Origin: Bacteroidota bacterium
GTDB taxonomy: Bacteria > Bacteroidota > Ignavibacteria > Ignavibacteriales > Ignavibacteriaceae
Direction: 5' to 3'
Assembly (NCBI GenBank): GCA_024278655.1
Contig: JAJRSV010000347.1
Coordinates: 1 to 5,140 of the forward strand
DNA length: 5,140 nt
The position numbers and the translations under genes are program-made. Positions 1-5,140 of the stretch are shown here, piece by piece (within the stretch, counting starts at the first letter, position 1; each line of letters starts with the position of its first letter). Below the pieces are notes generated by a model. That model ran no database searches and had not been told where the DNA came from. It saw only the letters and a program-made list of their open reading frames with translations.

Positions 1-3
1 ACA

Positions 4-363
4 TTGGCAAAAGCAAAGCACGTAATGAACAAACGCAACAGAGAATTAGCACGGCATTGGGATACTTACTTTAACGACCTCGTGGCAATCTGCCGCCCTT
101 TAACATCCCTTTCGGTTTACACAATTTCATTCGGTGAGTTTTTAAGAAGGAACGAAAAACTTTTAATCGAGCAGGTTGCTTACTGGCATGGTTCGCCCAA
201 GTACTCTGAATTAAAAAAGATACTTAACAACATGAAATTTGTAGCGGATGTTTACAATCTTGTTATTCACGAAGAAGACCAGAAAAAAGCGCTGGTTGAT
301 TTAACGAGTCTGCTTATGATGTACGCCTGCGGCAAATACGGTATGAATAAAATCTATCAATAA
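4..363 (+). CDS. Small uncharacterised protein, start uncertain, possibly truncated by window edge
   Basis: I do not recognise this protein. The reading frame is open to the left edge of the window, so TTG at position 4 may not be the true start; an in-frame ATG at 25 is an alternative, and neither shows a clear ribosome binding site in the available sequence. From the TTG the product is 119 residues. It begins with a basic stretch (Lys/Arg in the first 17 residues) and then looks mostly helical, with aromatic and hydrophobic patches near residues 34-48 and 98-109 and no confident membrane helix, signal peptide or metal-binding cluster. It has only two cysteines, near residues 30 and 109. The stop codon runs directly into the ribosome binding site of the hydrolase gene 13 bases downstream, so the two are probably co-transcribed. 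Function unknown; I am fairly sure it is coding, less sure of the start. Confidence 0.65.
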   Translation: MAKAKHVMNKRNRELARHWDTYFNDLVAICRPLTSLSVYTISFGEFLRRNEKLLIEQVAYWHGSPKYSELKKILNNMKFVADVYNLVIHEEDQKKALVDLTSLLMMYACGKYGMNKIYQ

Positions 364-370
364 AGGAAGA
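363..370 (+). promoter_or_regulatory. Shine-Dalgarno sequence for the isochorismatase-like gene
   Basis: AAGGAAGA lies 6 bases before the ATG at 377 and begins on the last base of the upstream gene's stop codon. It supports the 377 start and suggests the two genes are translated from one message. Confidence 0.7.
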
Positions 371-376
371 ATTTTT

Positions 377-943
377 ATGAGTGAAGTCAAACGGTTCGAA
401 AAATTACTTGCGGTCGATAAATCGGCATTGTTGATTATCGATATCCAGGAGCGGATAATTCCTGTTATCAATCAACACGAAACGGTTATCGAAAATACAA
501 TCAAATTAATAAAAGGATTTAAGGTGCTCGGAGTTCCGATTTTTTACACGGAGCAGTACCCTAAAGGACTGGGACCAACGGTTCAAACCATTAAAGAGGA
601 ATTAGGCGACGACGAAGCAATTCAAAAACTATCGTTCAGTTGTTCGGGTGCGGGCGAGTTGTTCGATATGTTTAAGCAAAAGAATTTAAGCCAGATTGTT
701 GTTTGCGGCATTGAATCGCATGTGTGTGTTCAGCAAACAGTGCTCGATCTTTTGGCAAACGGATTTCAGGTGAACCTTGCGGCAGATGCGGTTTCATCGC
801 GAAGAGTTAAGGATTACGAAATTGCCCTGGCAAGAATGAGAACCCACGGCACGGAAGTTACCACAACCGAATCAATCCTGTTTGAGCTGTTAAATGTGTG
901 CGCCACTCCCGAGTTCAAACAAATATCAAAGATTGTTAAGTAG
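377..943 (+). CDS. Isochorismatase-family cysteine hydrolase (ISOC1/YcaC-like)
   Basis: This 188-residue protein has the length and fold signature of the isochorismatase-like hydrolases, cytoplasmic alpha/beta enzymes that use an Asp-Lys-Cys triad to attack amide or ester-type bonds. Visible elements: the beta-strand plus Asp motif LLIIDIQE (Asp22), Lys84 in QKLSFSC, and the nucleophile region CGIESHVCVQQT with Cys117. The C-terminal part, with AADAVSSR near 135-142 and ALARMRTHG near 150-158, resembles the ISOC1/ISOC2 and YcaC branches rather than nicotinamidase or EntB, and I see no carrier-protein domain. The natural substrate of this branch is generally not established, so none is assigned. 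The ATG at 377 has a good ribosome binding site. It probably shares an operon with the small gene 13 bases upstream. No key residue is missing. Confidence 0.93.
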   Translation: MSEVKRFEKLLAVDKSALLIIDIQERIIPVINQHETVIENTIKLIKGFKVLGVPIFYTEQYPKGLGPTVQTIKEELGDDEAIQKLSFSCSGAGELFDMFKQKNLSQIVVCGIESHVCVQQTVLDLLANGFQVNLAADAVSSRRVKDYEIALARMRTHGTEVTTTESILFELLNVCATPEFKQISKIVK

Positions 944-1050
944 CAGTTTCGCCCCGTCATACGGAAAAAGTCTTTCATCCGCATTTAATTCTCATTCTGA
1001 AATCCGGGTTTATACTTCCAATCGGCATCAGAAAGAATTGCACTTTAGAG

Positions 1051-1065
1051 AAAGTTAAATTTACT
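1051..1065. repeat. Imperfect 15-base repeat, copy 1
   Basis: AAAGTTAAATTTACT matches the copy at 1175-1189 at 14 of 15 positions. The core is nearly self-complementary (AGT..AAATTT..ACT), as in operators bound by dimeric regulators. An inverted partial copy, AAATTTAAC, lies at 1229-1237. In such AT-rich DNA chance is a real alternative. Confidence 0.35.
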
Positions 1066-1174
1066 GCTATATTGCTTGTGTAATTTATTGAGATTAATCT
1101 GTTGATTATTATGAGACAATCTTAAATTGGAACAAGAAAAAAACTTTAAGGTTCGTAAGATTTTCTAAAGAAAT

Positions 1175-1189
1175 AAAGTAAAATTTACT
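1175..1189. repeat. Imperfect 15-base repeat, copy 2
   Basis: AAAGTAAAATTTACT is the second copy, 124 bases after the first. AGTAAA and TTTACT are exact reverse complements around a single central A. It lies about 96 bases before the first possible start codon of the TPR gene. Confidence 0.35.
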
Positions 1190-1240
1190 ATAACGATTTA
1201 TTAATCAACAATTTTCAACATGCATTCAAAATTTAACGTT

Positions 1241-1256
1241 TTGGCACTATGATTGA
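1241..1256 (+). promoter_or_regulatory. Weak sigma-54-like promoter element upstream of the TPR gene
   Basis: TTGGCAC at 1241-1247 is a perfect match to the -24 part of the sigma-54 consensus. Five bases later comes TTGA at 1253-1256, where TTGC would be expected, so the highly conserved C of the -12 GC pair is missing; a GC is present two bases later, giving a non-standard spacing. The position would put the transcript start about 10-20 bases before the ribosome binding site at 1277. It is suggestive only. Confidence 0.28.
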
Positions 1257-1276
1257 GCATGTTTTAGCGCGGGGAT

Positions 1277-1282
1277 GAGGAG
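1277..1282 (+). promoter_or_regulatory. Shine-Dalgarno-like GAGGAG before ATG 1285
   Basis: GAGGAG ends only 2 bases before the ATG at 1285, closer than usual, although pairing through GAGG alone gives a spacing of 4. It is the only good ribosome binding site near the head of the TPR gene; none of similar quality precedes the TTG at 1339. This favours initiation at 1285. Confidence 0.55.
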
Positions 1283-1284
1283 AC

Positions 1285-1338
1285 ATGGCTAAAGAAAATA
1301 ACTTAATGATGAACAAAGATAGTGGTATTGCAAATTAA
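1285..1338 (+). CDS. 17-codon ORF in frame with, and stopping directly before, the TPR gene
   Basis: An ATG preceded by GAGGAG opens a 17-residue ORF, MAKENNLMMNKDSGIAN, ending with TAA at 1336-1338. The next codon in the same frame is the TTG that opens the 415-codon TPR ORF. An in-frame TGA at 1276-1278 blocks extension further upstream. Three readings are possible: the true N-terminus of the TPR protein cut off by a nonsense change or a base-call error; a leader peptide whose termination lets ribosomes restart at the adjacent TTG; or a stop codon that is read through. The peptide is polar and has no attenuator-like run of one amino acid. I favour the first reading, without proof. Confidence 0.45.
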   Translation: MAKENNLMMNKDSGIAN

Positions 1339-2586
1339 TTGAGCAACCTCAGTAAAAATACAGAGCCATTAGTTGAAGAGGTCTTAAAAAATTTCTTTAC
1401 TGAATCGGATATCGAAGAGTTCAGGAAAAACTATTTAGAAACCGGGGAACCTGCCGGAGAATCGAAAGAACTCAAAGACGAAACATTAAAAGATGATATT
1501 AAAATCGATCTGAAGAGCGGTGTTAAATCACGTTCGCAGATTGATCTTCTTATTACTTTTGCCGAGAACAAACTCAGTCAGGATAGATTTATAGACCTGC
1601 TTCTATTTATCGGTCAATCCACCATTACAAAAGGTGAATTTGCCACAGCACTCGAAATCCATGAAAAATTAGCCAGCCAGTCCCAAAGTCATCCGCAGAT
1701 GAAAAACATTGCGGCTAATGCTTATTTGAGAATGGGCGAAATTTACAGCCGTCAGGCACAGTGGCAGCTAAGTTTTAACTTCCTCAGCAAAGCCGACGAT
1801 TTATTCAGGGAAGAAAACGATTTAAAAGGAAACGTCGAGTGCGAAAACATTCTCGGAACCATTTACGGTGACCAGGGCGACCTTGACAAAGCCCGCGAAC
1901 ATTTCGAGAAAGCTTTGAGTCTTCTCGAAGATAATCCCGATAACGTTCTTAAAGGTAAAATAGAAATTAACCTCGGAATCATTTCCAGTATTCAAAATCA
2001 ATACGACCTTGCCTTATCTTATTTCCGCCGGGCATTACTCGACTTTGAAAAAGCAGGCGATATTAAACGTGTTGCAGAGATACATCAGGATATGGGCGTG
2101 GTTTATACGAAGAAGAAAGAATTTGAAAACGCACTTAACGAATTCGACGTTAGCTTGCAGGCATCTATTCAGGCAAATTACCTGCAAACATTAGGCATTG
2201 TTTACCTGAGCAAGGCGTACGTCTATACACAACTTTCGGATATTGACCTTGCGGAAGCATTTGCCGAAAAAGCGATGGAAGTGGCTTACAAGATTAACGA
2301 TAAACTTACCATTGCAGAAGTTTATAAGATTAAAGGAATTATTCAACGTATAAAGGGCAGGTTCGATACTTCTGAAAACTATCTGCTAACCAGCTTAAGA
2401 CTGAACAAAGAATTAGGCAACAAGCTGAACAAAGCCGAAACCGAATACGAGCTGGGAGTGCTTTACAGAATGATGAAGTTCGATGAAAAGAGCAGAGAGT
2501 ACTTTAACGAAGCGTTAAGTTACTTTAAGAAGATTAACGCTGCCGAGGAAATCAAAGAGATAGAGAAATTGTTAGCCGAAAGATAA
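1339..2586 (+). CDS. Tetratricopeptide (TPR) repeat protein
   Basis: The product is a 415-residue, almost entirely helical TPR protein with no signal peptide or membrane segment, so it is probably a cytoplasmic protein-protein interaction scaffold. Residues 1-65 are acidic/lysine-rich and low in complexity. Residues from about 85 to the C-terminus form roughly seven or eight repeats with a period near 40 residues, as in the MalT-type/TPR_12 class; clear units begin near 125, 166, 206, 246, 287, 327 and 367, with the usual small-residue and aromatic positions (for example LGTIYGDQGDLDKAREHFEKA). No enzymatic domain is attached, and the partner cannot be read from the sequence. The TTG start lacks a good ribosome binding site and directly follows an in-frame TAA; the first internal Met is only near residue 121, so initiation is either at this TTG or at the ATG at 1285. 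A strong terminator follows. TPR assignment is firm; start and intactness are uncertain. Confidence 0.88.
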   Translation: MSNLSKNTEPLVEEVLKNFFTESDIEEFRKNYLETGEPAGESKELKDETLKDDIKIDLKSGVKSRSQIDLLITFAENKLSQDRFIDLLLFIGQSTITKGEFATALEIHEKLASQSQSHPQMKNIAANAYLRMGEIYSRQAQWQLSFNFLSKADDLFREENDLKGNVECENILGTIYGDQGDLDKAREHFEKALSLLEDNPDNVLKGKIEINLGIISSIQNQYDLALSYFRRALLDFEKAGDIKRVAEIHQDMGVVYTKKKEFENALNEFDVSLQASIQANYLQTLGIVYLSKAYVYTQLSDIDLAEAFAEKAMEVAYKINDKLTIAEVYKIKGIIQRIKGRFDTSENYLLTSLRLNKELGNKLNKAETEYELGVLYRMMKFDEKSREYFNEALSYFKKINAAEEIKEIEKLLAER

Positions 2587-2608
2587 GTTCCGCAAGATTT
2601 TTAATGTT

Positions 2609-2645
2609 AATGCTTGCCCGCATTAAAACCGGGCAAGCATTTTTT
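2609..2645 (+). terminator. Intrinsic terminator after the TPR gene
   Basis: A perfect 12-base-pair stem pairs AATGCTTGCCCG (2609-2620) with CGGGCAAGCATT (2630-2641) around a 9-base loop, followed by a T-run to 2645 and then GTTTT. It starts 22 bases after the TPR stop codon. In the opposite direction the same stem lies just past the Yip1 gene's stop, but the sequence after it there is not T-rich, so it is a weaker terminator for that gene. Confidence 0.92.
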
Positions 2646-2654
2646 GTTTTAAAA

Positions 2655-3242
2655 TTAGTTATACATTCCCAAAATACTCAACCCGAAAATTCCAAGAAAG
2701 ATAGTAGTAAGAATTGCGGCTATTACAAAGTAAACAACCAGCATCACAATTATAGATACAACTACATAACCCACTTTTTTATCTTCAGGAGTTTTCATTG
2801 TTGGACCAACACCCAAATACAGAAGGTACAAACCGTAAAGCCCGAATAAGCTGCCTAACCAGGCAATTGCGGGAATGATATTAAGTATACCGCCAACCCA
2901 CACCGGCGTCATCGAGTAAGCAACAAGCTGGACTGCCCTTCCCAAATTTTTCTGCGAGCCGAAATTAGATGCAAGCGCATCAATTATAAACGCAGCCACA
3001 AATACGGATACAAACGCATTAATCAGTTGAACCAGCCCTAATGCTATTCCGTAGTTAAATGATTTTATTCCTACAATTCCAATCAATCCCCACCCTATTA
3101 TTATTGCAATAGTAGGGACTAATGCTAACGGTAAAACGTAGCCGGTCATAATCTGCTGTGTGTTCGGCTCCTCGTTAGCAACCGCCTCCCATTCGGTTTT
3201 GGGACTTACGATAATGTTCTTGACACGGTCGACAAGATTCAT
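2655..3242 (-). CDS. Yip1-family integral membrane protein
   Basis: A 195-residue membrane protein matching the bacterial Yip1 (PF04893-type) pattern: a short amphipathic N-terminus with VKNIIVSPKTEWEAVA (about residues 7-22), common in this family, then about five hydrophobic helices near 33-58, 65-90, 105-125, 127-146 and 157-186. Further typical features are YSMTPVWVGGI after the second helix and the loop LGVGPTMKTPEDKK between helices four and five. The length is usual for the family. Bacterial members sit in the cytoplasmic membrane and have no well-established biochemical role; none is assigned. The ATG is well supported by AAAGGAGAG just upstream. It is convergent with the TPR gene and separated from the barrel gene upstream by 227 bases, so it probably has its own promoter. 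Confidence 0.88.
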   Translation of the reverse strand: MNLVDRVKNIIVSPKTEWEAVANEEPNTQQIMTGYVLPLALVPTIAIIIGWGLIGIVGIKSFNYGIALGLVQLINAFVSVFVAAFIIDALASNFGSQKNLGRAVQLVAYSMTPVWVGGILNIIPAIAWLGSLFGLYGLYLLYLGVGPTMKTPEDKKVGYVVVSIIVMLVVYFVIAAILTTIFLGIFGLSILGMYN

Positions 3243-3247
3243 GCTTG

Positions 3248-3256
3248 CTCTCCTTT
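3248..3256 (-). promoter_or_regulatory. Shine-Dalgarno sequence for the Yip1-family gene
   Basis: On the minus strand AAAGGAGAG precedes the ATG, with the GGAG core 7 bases from it. It is the best ribosome binding site in the window and fixes the start at 3242. Confidence 0.8.
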
Positions 3257-3458
3257 CATTTTGTTAAGGAAATAACTGAAGAAAAGTTTTTTCGACAGAA
3301 TGCTCTGAATAGATTTAAACGAAATGATATTTGTAAGCTCAGGATCCAGTTTGAAATCCTTTAATATTGATATTTTATGTCTTGTGCAAGAGTGTGTATA
3401 AAACTTAATAAAATTAGAGTATTGTTACAAGAAAAGAATTAAATGATTTGTAAAAAAA

Positions 3459-3475
3459 TATTGGGTTACTCAATA
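3459..3475 (-). terminator. Possible weak terminator overlapping the end of the barrel gene
   Basis: On the minus strand TATTGAGTAACCCAATA can form a 5-base-pair stem (TATTG with CAATA), perhaps with one further G-C pair across a mismatch, followed directly by seven T residues (complement of 3452-3458). The stem includes the stop codon. It is short and AT-rich, so it may terminate poorly or have another explanation. Confidence 0.35.
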
Positions 3476-4654
3476 CGAGAATTTTATTCTGAGGTAGTAA
3501 GAAGTACCGAATTCGCCGAATTCCGTAAGCGGATCTCCTTCGAATATCTGCGCAATGAACAATAAATCCCAATTAGTAAAAATGGAATAGGTTATTGAAG
3601 GGACTATTACGTAAGATTTATCATCCGGATTAACAATTCCGAAGAGCGACCCACGTATAAGCGGAGTGATGTCGTAAGAAAATTCCTGGAAGATTGACCA
3701 TCGTGCCGCAGTTAGCAGTCCCAGAGTTTGTGCTTCCCGGAAAAACAGGAATGTATTCTTATCTTTCCCGATATTGTTATAAAGCACTTCGGTATGAATG
3801 TAAAAAGTATTCGGGAAAGTGTAATCGGCTGAAAGTACTGCGGAAACAACCGGCGAATCGAACGATGAAAGAGATTCTTCACCTAATAATTCGTAAGCAG
3901 GATCAGAGTAAGTTCGGTTCGGAGCTTCGCTAACTGTAATCTCACCGCGAAATCCGGCGGTAAGAATATCGCCTGCAAACGAACCACCGACCAACCATCT
4001 TTCATCTCTCATTCCTCCGATAAAATTAAAATCGTAATTGAATGCGTTAATGCTCCATAAGCCGGCTAATATAACTTTCCGTTTTTCCTTAGCCGGTTTG
4101 AATGCGGCTTCGACTTTTGTAACCGGACCGGTGTAATATTGAACACGAGCCGCATCGACCGCGGGGAATTCTTCGTAATCGAAATCGAGTATGTTTAACG
4201 GGTTGAATATATCGGTTGGATTCCAAACCCAGGCGGTGCCCCATGCAATTCGTTGCCTGCCTAATGTTACCTGAAAATCTCCCTGCGTCCAATCGAACCA
4301 TAAACGGTCAACCTCGAGATAACCGACGGATTTATTATTCCTCCAGAGTAATGCATCCAACCCAACCCAATCTCTCGGGGTTTTAATGTAATCTACAATT
4401 TCTTCTATATTTTCAACGGTTTCTCCGTAGTAAGCCCTGAACCTCAACTCGAGCCCGGCAGTAATTGCATCGGTTGCGTACCATCTTGAATTTAATCTTA
4501 AATGAATAAGATGATCGCTGTAACGCTCTTCGGTATCGGGAAAGCGGGTTGAGCTGAACATGTATTTTGCATAGCCGTAGTAATCGAATGGAGAGAGCTG
4601 CGCATTTGCAGCGAACGGAAACAATAAAATTACTATAGCAAGTTTAATTTTCAT
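3470..4654 (-). CDS. Outer-membrane beta-barrel protein (porin-like, DUF1302-like)
   Basis: This 394-residue protein starts with a clear Sec signal peptide: Lys2 and Lys4, a hydrophobic core through residue 14, and an AXA cleavage site ANA before Gln19. The rest consists of alternating hydrophobic/polar strands rich in Tyr, Trp and Phe, contains no cysteine, and ends in YYLRIKFSY, an aromatic C-terminus typical of barrels inserted by the BAM machinery. The conserved block GRQRIAWG (132-139) followed by NPTDIFNPLN (145-154) resembles barrel proteins of the DUF1302 type and relatives in the Chlorobiota/Ignavibacteriota. It is expected in the outer membrane as a pore or export partner; the substrate is unknown. 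Its ATG lies inside the end of the upstream ABC ATPase gene (11-base overlap) and lacks a good ribosome binding site, suggesting translational coupling. Barrel assignment is firm, family name tentative. Confidence 0.85.
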   Translation of the reverse strand: MKIKLAIVILLFPFAANAQLSPFDYYGYAKYMFSSTRFPDTEERYSDHLIHLRLNSRWYATDAITAGLELRFRAYYGETVENIEEIVDYIKTPRDWVGLDALLWRNNKSVGYLEVDRLWFDWTQGDFQVTLGRQRIAWGTAWVWNPTDIFNPLNILDFDYEEFPAVDAARVQYYTGPVTKVEAAFKPAKEKRKVILAGLWSINAFNYDFNFIGGMRDERWLVGGSFAGDILTAGFRGEITVSEAPNRTYSDPAYELLGEESLSSFDSPVVSAVLSADYTFPNTFYIHTEVLYNNIGKDKNTFLFFREAQTLGLLTAARWSIFQEFSYDITPLIRGSLFGIVNPDDKSYVIVPSITYSIFTNWDLLFIAQIFEGDPLTEFGEFGTSYYLRIKFSY

Positions 4655-5140
4655 TTAAAGCTGAATTTACTCTTACTTCATCCGACTCAATCCTGCCGTC
4701 GTGCAAAGTAACAACGCGGTGCGCACGTTTAATAACACGGGAATCGTGAGTAGAAAAAACAAAAGTCATCTTATGCTTTTCGTTCAGTTCCTCCATCAAA
4801 TCGAGCAGGTGATTAGCCGTAACCGAATCGAGGTTTGCTGTCGGCTCGTCGGCAAGAACGAACGATGGCTTAGATGCAAGTGCACGTGCTACAGCCACTC
4901 GCTGCTGCTGTCCTCCCGATAGCTCTGTGGGTTTTGCATTTATCCTGTCGCCCAACCCAACCGATTCGAGAAGTTCAATAGCTTTCTGTTCCCTTTCCGC
5001 TTTCGGAACTCCCTGAAGCAGCATAATGAACTCAACATTTTCTCTTGCGGTAAAAACGGGAATTAAATTGTATGCCTGAAAAACAAACCCGATATGACGC
5101 AGTCTGAATTCAATCATTTCATCGGTTTTATAAGTTGAGA
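4644..5140 (-). CDS. ABC transporter ATP-binding protein, LolD/MacB type, N-terminus missing
   Basis: The frame is open to the right edge, so the start and the Walker A segment lie outside the window; the ATG at 5117 is internal and not the real start. Counting from that Met, visible elements are the Q-loop FVFQAYNLIP (11-20), the signature LSGGQQQR (66-73), Walker B FVLADEP (86-92, Asp90 and catalytic Glu91), the D-loop region TANLD (93-97) and the H-loop His124 in FSTHD. RHIGFVFQAYNLIP and TARENVEF are typical of the LolD/MacB/FtsE-type group, which energises FtsX-like permeases handling lipoproteins, lipids or small export substrates, at the inner face of the cytoplasmic membrane. All visible catalytic residues are intact. 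The 3' end overlaps the barrel gene by 11 bases. The permease is probably encoded upstream, beyond the window. Confidence 0.94.
   Translation of the reverse strand, partial: STYKTDEMIEFRLRHIGFVFQAYNLIPVFTARENVEFIMLLQGVPKAEREQKAIELLESVGLGDRINAKPTELSGGQQQRVAVARALASKPSFVLADEPTANLDSVTANHLLDLMEELNEKHKMTFVFSTHDSRVIKRAHRVVTLHDGRIESDEVRVNSALNEN

Larger units (their letters stand above)
944..1284 (+). other. AT-rich intergenic region, no gene seen
   Basis: No supportable coding region occurs here on either strand, and I see no convincing intrinsic terminator after the hydrolase gene: the only candidate, CGGA at 962-965 against TCCG at 978-981, is a weak, mismatched stem. The region gets more AT-rich from about 1040 and carries two near-identical 15-base elements, a related inverted copy, a 10-base palindrome (AGATTAATCT, 1091-1100) and a possible promoter element near 1241-1256. 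It most likely holds the 3' end of the upstream transcript and the control region of the TPR gene. Confidence 0.6.

Noticed and set aside
962..981. Possible terminator hairpin after the hydrolase gene
   Set aside because: Only a 4-base stem with internal mismatches and no T-run after it.
1100..1210. Nine-base inverted repeat TGTTGATTA (1100-1108) / TAATCAACA (1202-1210)
   Set aside because: The arms are about 93 bases apart in very AT-rich DNA, where a match of this length is roughly expected by chance.
2009..2194. 61-codon plus-strand ORF inside the TPR gene
   Set aside because: It lies in another frame within a well-supported TPR coding region and its translation has no recognisable character.
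2604..2849. 81-codon plus-strand ORF starting inside the terminator hairpin
   Set aside because: It begins within the terminator and runs antisense through the end of the Yip1 gene; the product is low-complexity and His/Asn/Tyr-rich.
3694..3933. 79-codon plus-strand ORF
   Set aside because: Antisense to the barrel gene, whose signal peptide and C-terminal beta-signal are both intact; no independent support.
4089..4301. 70-codon minus-strand ORF rich in Arg and Gly
   Set aside because: Alternative frame of the barrel gene; composition typical of a shifted frame.
4701..4922. 73-codon plus-strand ORF
   Set aside because: Antisense to the ABC ATPase gene across its signature and Walker B motifs.
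5115..5117. ATG as the start of the ABC ATPase gene
   Set aside because: The frame stays open to the window edge, the Walker A segment is missing downstream of it, and the family normally has about 80 residues before the Q-loop.

Overview
The window looks like an ordinary chromosomal segment from a moderately AT-rich, Gram-negative (diderm) bacterium. An outer-membrane beta-barrel with a signal peptide, Lys/Asn/Ile-rich proteins and TPR-rich content fit the FCB group, most likely Ignavibacteriota/Chlorobiota. Recognisable Shine-Dalgarno sequences before several genes argue mildly against a classical Bacteroidota genome. This placement is inferred from protein style, not from a marker gene.

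Layout: (1) Positions 1-943, plus strand: a small unrecognised protein (possibly cut by the left edge) followed 13 bases later by an isochorismatase-like cysteine hydrolase with an intact Asp-Lys-Cys triad; they look like one operon. (2) Positions 944-1284: an AT-rich gene-free stretch with short related repeats and a weak sigma-54-like element near its end. (3) Positions 1285-2586, plus strand: a TPR-repeat protein whose apparent start is split. An ATG with a Shine-Dalgarno-like sequence opens a 17-codon ORF that ends in TAA directly before, and in the same frame as, the TTG that opens the long TPR ORF. A strong intrinsic terminator follows at 2609-2645. (4) Positions 2655-3242, minus strand: a five-helix Yip1-family membrane protein, convergent with the TPR gene. 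(5) Positions 3470-5140, minus strand: a LolD/MacB-type ABC ATPase (N-terminus beyond the right edge) overlapping by 11 bases a gene for a secreted outer-membrane beta-barrel protein, probably one translationally coupled operon.

The ABC ATPase and barrel plausibly belong to one trans-envelope export or lipid/lipoprotein handling system whose permease would lie beyond the right edge. The other genes show no obvious common pathway. I see no mobile element, CRISPR array, tRNA or rRNA, and no convincing new multi-gene system. The most unusual signal is the in-frame stop at 1336-1338 at the head of the TPR gene.
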